From the NCBI GenBank assembly GCA_030017935.1, contig JASEGF010000106.1, positions 1 through 7,231 of the forward strand: a stretch of DNA of 7,231 bases, in the 5' to 3' direction. Each line of letters starts with the position of its first letter. The first letter of the stretch is position 1. This stretch comes from Bacteroidales bacterium. GTDB taxonomy: Bacteria > Bacteroidota > Bacteroidia > Bacteroidales > DTU049. The notes beneath the pieces are model-generated. The model saw only the letters and a program-made list of their open reading frames with translations. It searched no databases and was not told where the DNA came from. Positions 5,883 through 7,231 of this stretch are shown in pieces. The position numbers and the translations under genes are program-made.

Positions 5883-6878
5883 TTATTCGCTATTTAATGT
5901 AGCCCACAATTTATCTTTAAGCTCTTGAATGCCATATCCAGTAATAGAAGAAATAAATATAGGACTTAAATCAACAAATTTTTGTTTAGCATTCAAAAGT
6001 TCATTTTCATCAACAGTATCAACTTTAGTAATAGCTATAATACGTTTTTTCAATAACAAAACAGGATTATATTTTTCAAGTTCATTTAATAAAGTTTGAT
6101 ACTCTCTATGAGGATCTGGAGAGGTAATAGGTATCATAAATAACAAAACACTATTCCTTTCAATATGCCTTAGAAACCTTAGTCCTAATCCTTTACCTTC
6201 ACTAGCTCCTTCTATTATTCCTGGTATATCTGCTATAGTAAAAGATCTAAAATCTCTATAAGACACTACACCTAGCTGAGGTACCAAAGTAGTAAAAGGA
6301 TAATCAGCTATTTGAGGTTTGGCAGCAGACATTACTGAGAGTAGCGTGCTTTTACCAGCATTGGGAAATCCCACTAACCCTACATCAGCTAATAATTTTA
6401 ATTCGAAAATAAAAATACCAGCCTCATTGTCTTCACCTGGTTGAGCAAATTTAGGAGCTTGTCTAGTAGAACTTTTAAAAAAATTATTTCCTTTGCCGCC
6501 TCTACCACCATGCAATAGGATAAACTCTTGAGCATCCTCGTTTATTTCATAAATGATTTGACCAGTGTCAGCATTTTTTATCACTGTACCAAGAGGGACT
6601 TCTATTATAGCATCTTTCCCTTGAGACCCAGTCATGAGTTTACCAACACCTGCTTGGCCATCCTCAGCTTTTACCACTTTTGTATATCTGAGATGAAGCA
6701 AAGTCCATAAATTTTTATTACCTTTTACGATAACATGCCCACCTCTACCACCATCACCACCATCTGGACCTCCCTTTGGTATATATTTTTCTCTACGAAA
6801 ATGAACAGAGCCAGCACCACCTTTACCAGATTGACAATATATTTTGATAAAATCAATAAAATTCCCTTCGCCCGCCAT
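5883..6878 (-). CDS. obgE: Obg/CgtA GTPase, 50S ribosome assembly factor
   Basis: 331 residues. Obg is an essential GTPase that binds the 50S subunit during late assembly and links it to stress signalling. Residues about 6-163 are the glycine-rich Obg fold (GKGGAGSVHFRREKYIPKGG, GGDGGRGG, GGRGGKGNNFF). About 164-331 is the G domain: G1 GFPNAGKS (170-177), switch I YPFTT (193-197), G3 DIPG (217-220), G4 TKVD (284-287) and G5 SSITGYGI (310-317). G4 has Thr where the textbook motif is NKxD; I recall the same change in other Bacteroidota Obg proteins. The protein ends right after the G domain and lacks the variable C-terminal OCT domain of E. coli ObgE, also common in this phylum. The start at 6878 gives MAGEGNFIDF; the conserved region begins at once, so nothing is missing. 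There is no Shine-Dalgarno. It is divergent from the gene at 7092. Confidence 0.96.
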   Translation of the reverse strand: MAGEGNFIDFIKIYCQSGKGGAGSVHFRREKYIPKGGPDGGDGGRGGHVIVKGNKNLWTLLHLRYTKVVKAEDGQAGVGKLMTGSQGKDAIIEVPLGTVIKNADTGQIIYEINEDAQEFILLHGGRGGKGNNFFKSSTRQAPKFAQPGEDNEAGIFIFELKLLADVGLVGFPNAGKSTLLSVMSAAKPQIADYPFTTLVPQLGVVSYRDFRSFTIADIPGIIEGASEGKGLGLRFLRHIERNSVLLFMIPITSPDPHREYQTLLNELEKYNPVLLLKKRIIAITKVDTVDENELLNAKQKFVDLSPIFISSITGYGIQELKDKLWATLNSE

Positions 6879-6913
6879 TATTCTTACACTAATTTAATAA
6901 TTAAAACAAAAAG

Positions 6914-6921
6914 CAAAATTA
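6914..6921 (-). promoter_or_regulatory. Candidate -7 element TAATTTTG of obg
   Basis: On the minus strand TAATTTTG matches TAnnTTTG and lies 35 bases upstream of the obg ATG. It is preceded by a near-copy, AAATTTTG, just upstream. No TTTG occurs at the ideal -33 distance. It is the same octamer as in front of the GH3 gene. Confidence 0.45.
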
Positions 6922-6988
6922 CAAAATTTATTTAAGTCGTTAATTGTAATGTTAACAAATTGATATTAAGATTAAAATAACTGATTAA

Positions 6989-7018
6989 GGTGGAGAGTCG
7001 AATGATGAGGGTGTGAAG
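6989..7018. other. G-rich patch in the divergent spacer
   Basis: By hand count these 30 bases contain 15 G and one C on the plus strand, set in A/T-rich spacer. The patch lies 50 bases upstream of the -7 element of the right-edge gene and does not belong to either predicted transcript. It includes AAGGTGGAG followed by ATGATGAGGGTGTGA, a four-codon frame I consider accidental. A regulator site or a remnant of lost coding sequence are both possible. Confidence 0.3.
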
Positions 7019-7067
7019 AAACAATAATAGATGTTATTAAAAATAAAGTTTAAATTGCAAAATCTTT

Positions 7068-7075
7068 TATATTTG
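7068..7075 (+). promoter_or_regulatory. Candidate -7 element TATATTTG of the right-edge gene
   Basis: TATATTTG is an exact TAnnTTTG and is identical to the -7 element of the hydrolase gene. It ends 16 bases before the ATG at 7092, so the leader would be about 10-12 bases with no Shine-Dalgarno. The -33 position holds only AAAGTTTA, a poor match to TTTG. Confidence 0.5.
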
Positions 7076-7091
7076 CAAAAATTTTGTACAT

Positions 7092-7231
7092 ATGAATAAA
7101 TTATTAAAAAATCCATCAAAAGTCTTTGCTCTTACCAAAGAAAGGACACGTGAATTCTATGACAATCTCTATAATGAGTTGATTGAAGAAGGCAAAGATG
7201 TCGTAGATTATCAAGAAATCAAAGCTATGTC
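7092..7231 (+). CDS. Unidentified protein, N-terminal 46 residues only (runs off the window)
   Basis: An open frame from ATG at 7092 to the window edge begins MNKLLKNPSKVFALTKERTR, continues with a Tyr/Asn/Leu and acidic segment, and ends VVDYQEIKAM. I do not recognise the family. The visible part is hydrophilic, has no signal peptide or membrane segment, and looks alpha-helical (charged Glu/Lys/Arg heptad-like spacing), so it is probably cytoplasmic. It is supported as a real gene by the -7 element just upstream, the absence of stops, and a start context (ACATATGAAT) identical to that of the GH3 ATG at 4046. It is divergent from obg and so probably belongs to a different operon. Confidence 0.6.
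   Translation, partial: MNKLLKNPSKVFALTKERTREFYDNLYNELIEEGKDVVDYQEIKAM

Noticed and set aside
6528..6935. Two plus-strand open frames opposite obg
   Set aside because: Obg is unambiguous on the minus strand; the antisense frames have no family features.
7001..7015. Four-codon frame MMRV after AAGGTGGAG in the divergent spacer
   Set aside because: It lies upstream of the predicted transcript start at about 7080 and is too short to support.
1..7231. Defence system, toxin-antitoxin pair, CRISPR array or retron
   Set aside because: No regularly spaced repeats, no nuclease, reverse transcriptase or paired small genes are visible; intact genes other than the two unidentified ones belong to known enzyme families.

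Overview
The window looks like chromosomal DNA from an AT-rich member of the Bacteroidota. Several independent signs agree. Candidate promoters match the Bacteroidota -7 element TAnnTTTG. Most start codons have no Shine-Dalgarno sequence. A secreted protein has a predicted signal-peptide cut just before a Gln. The gene set (Obg without a C-terminal extension, ThiL, a bacterial GH3-like protein, a dienelactone-hydrolase lipoprotein) also fits that phylum. I cannot name the genus.

Layout from left to right. Positions 1-462 (minus) hold a decayed, partial IS481-type transposase with two in-frame stops and a frameshift; it contains a perfect 14-bp inverted repeat. Immediately upstream on the same strand, at 475-1386, is an intact dienelactone-hydrolase-family lipoprotein gene. 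Its base composition is clearly richer in G+C than its neighbours. It is the only gene here with a perfect Shine-Dalgarno and a two-part Bacteroidota promoter, so it reads as an acquired unit beside a dead insertion sequence. A 342-base AT-rich spacer follows (1387-1728).

Next is a two-gene minus-strand operon: a GH3/acyl-adenylate-type enzyme (2529-4046, frame open to 4088) whose stop overlaps the start of a small secreted beta-propeller-like protein of unknown function (1729-2532). Then come three conserved minus-strand genes: a single-domain nitroreductase (4219-4728), thiL, the last step of thiamine diphosphate synthesis (4768-5808), and obg, a ribosome-associated GTPase (5883-6878). obg and thiL each have a candidate promoter; the nitroreductase has none that I can see and is probably read from thiL. 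At the right edge an unidentified gene starts at 7092 on the plus strand and runs out of the window. It is divergent from obg across a 213-base spacer with two candidate promoters and a short G-rich patch.

Most of the window is ordinary core-genome content. The parts that deserve attention are the transferred-looking hydrolase and transposase junction, the palindrome inside the transposase relic, and the translationally coupled GH3/propeller pair. I see no CRISPR array, tRNA, rRNA, toxin-antitoxin pair or recognisable defence system.
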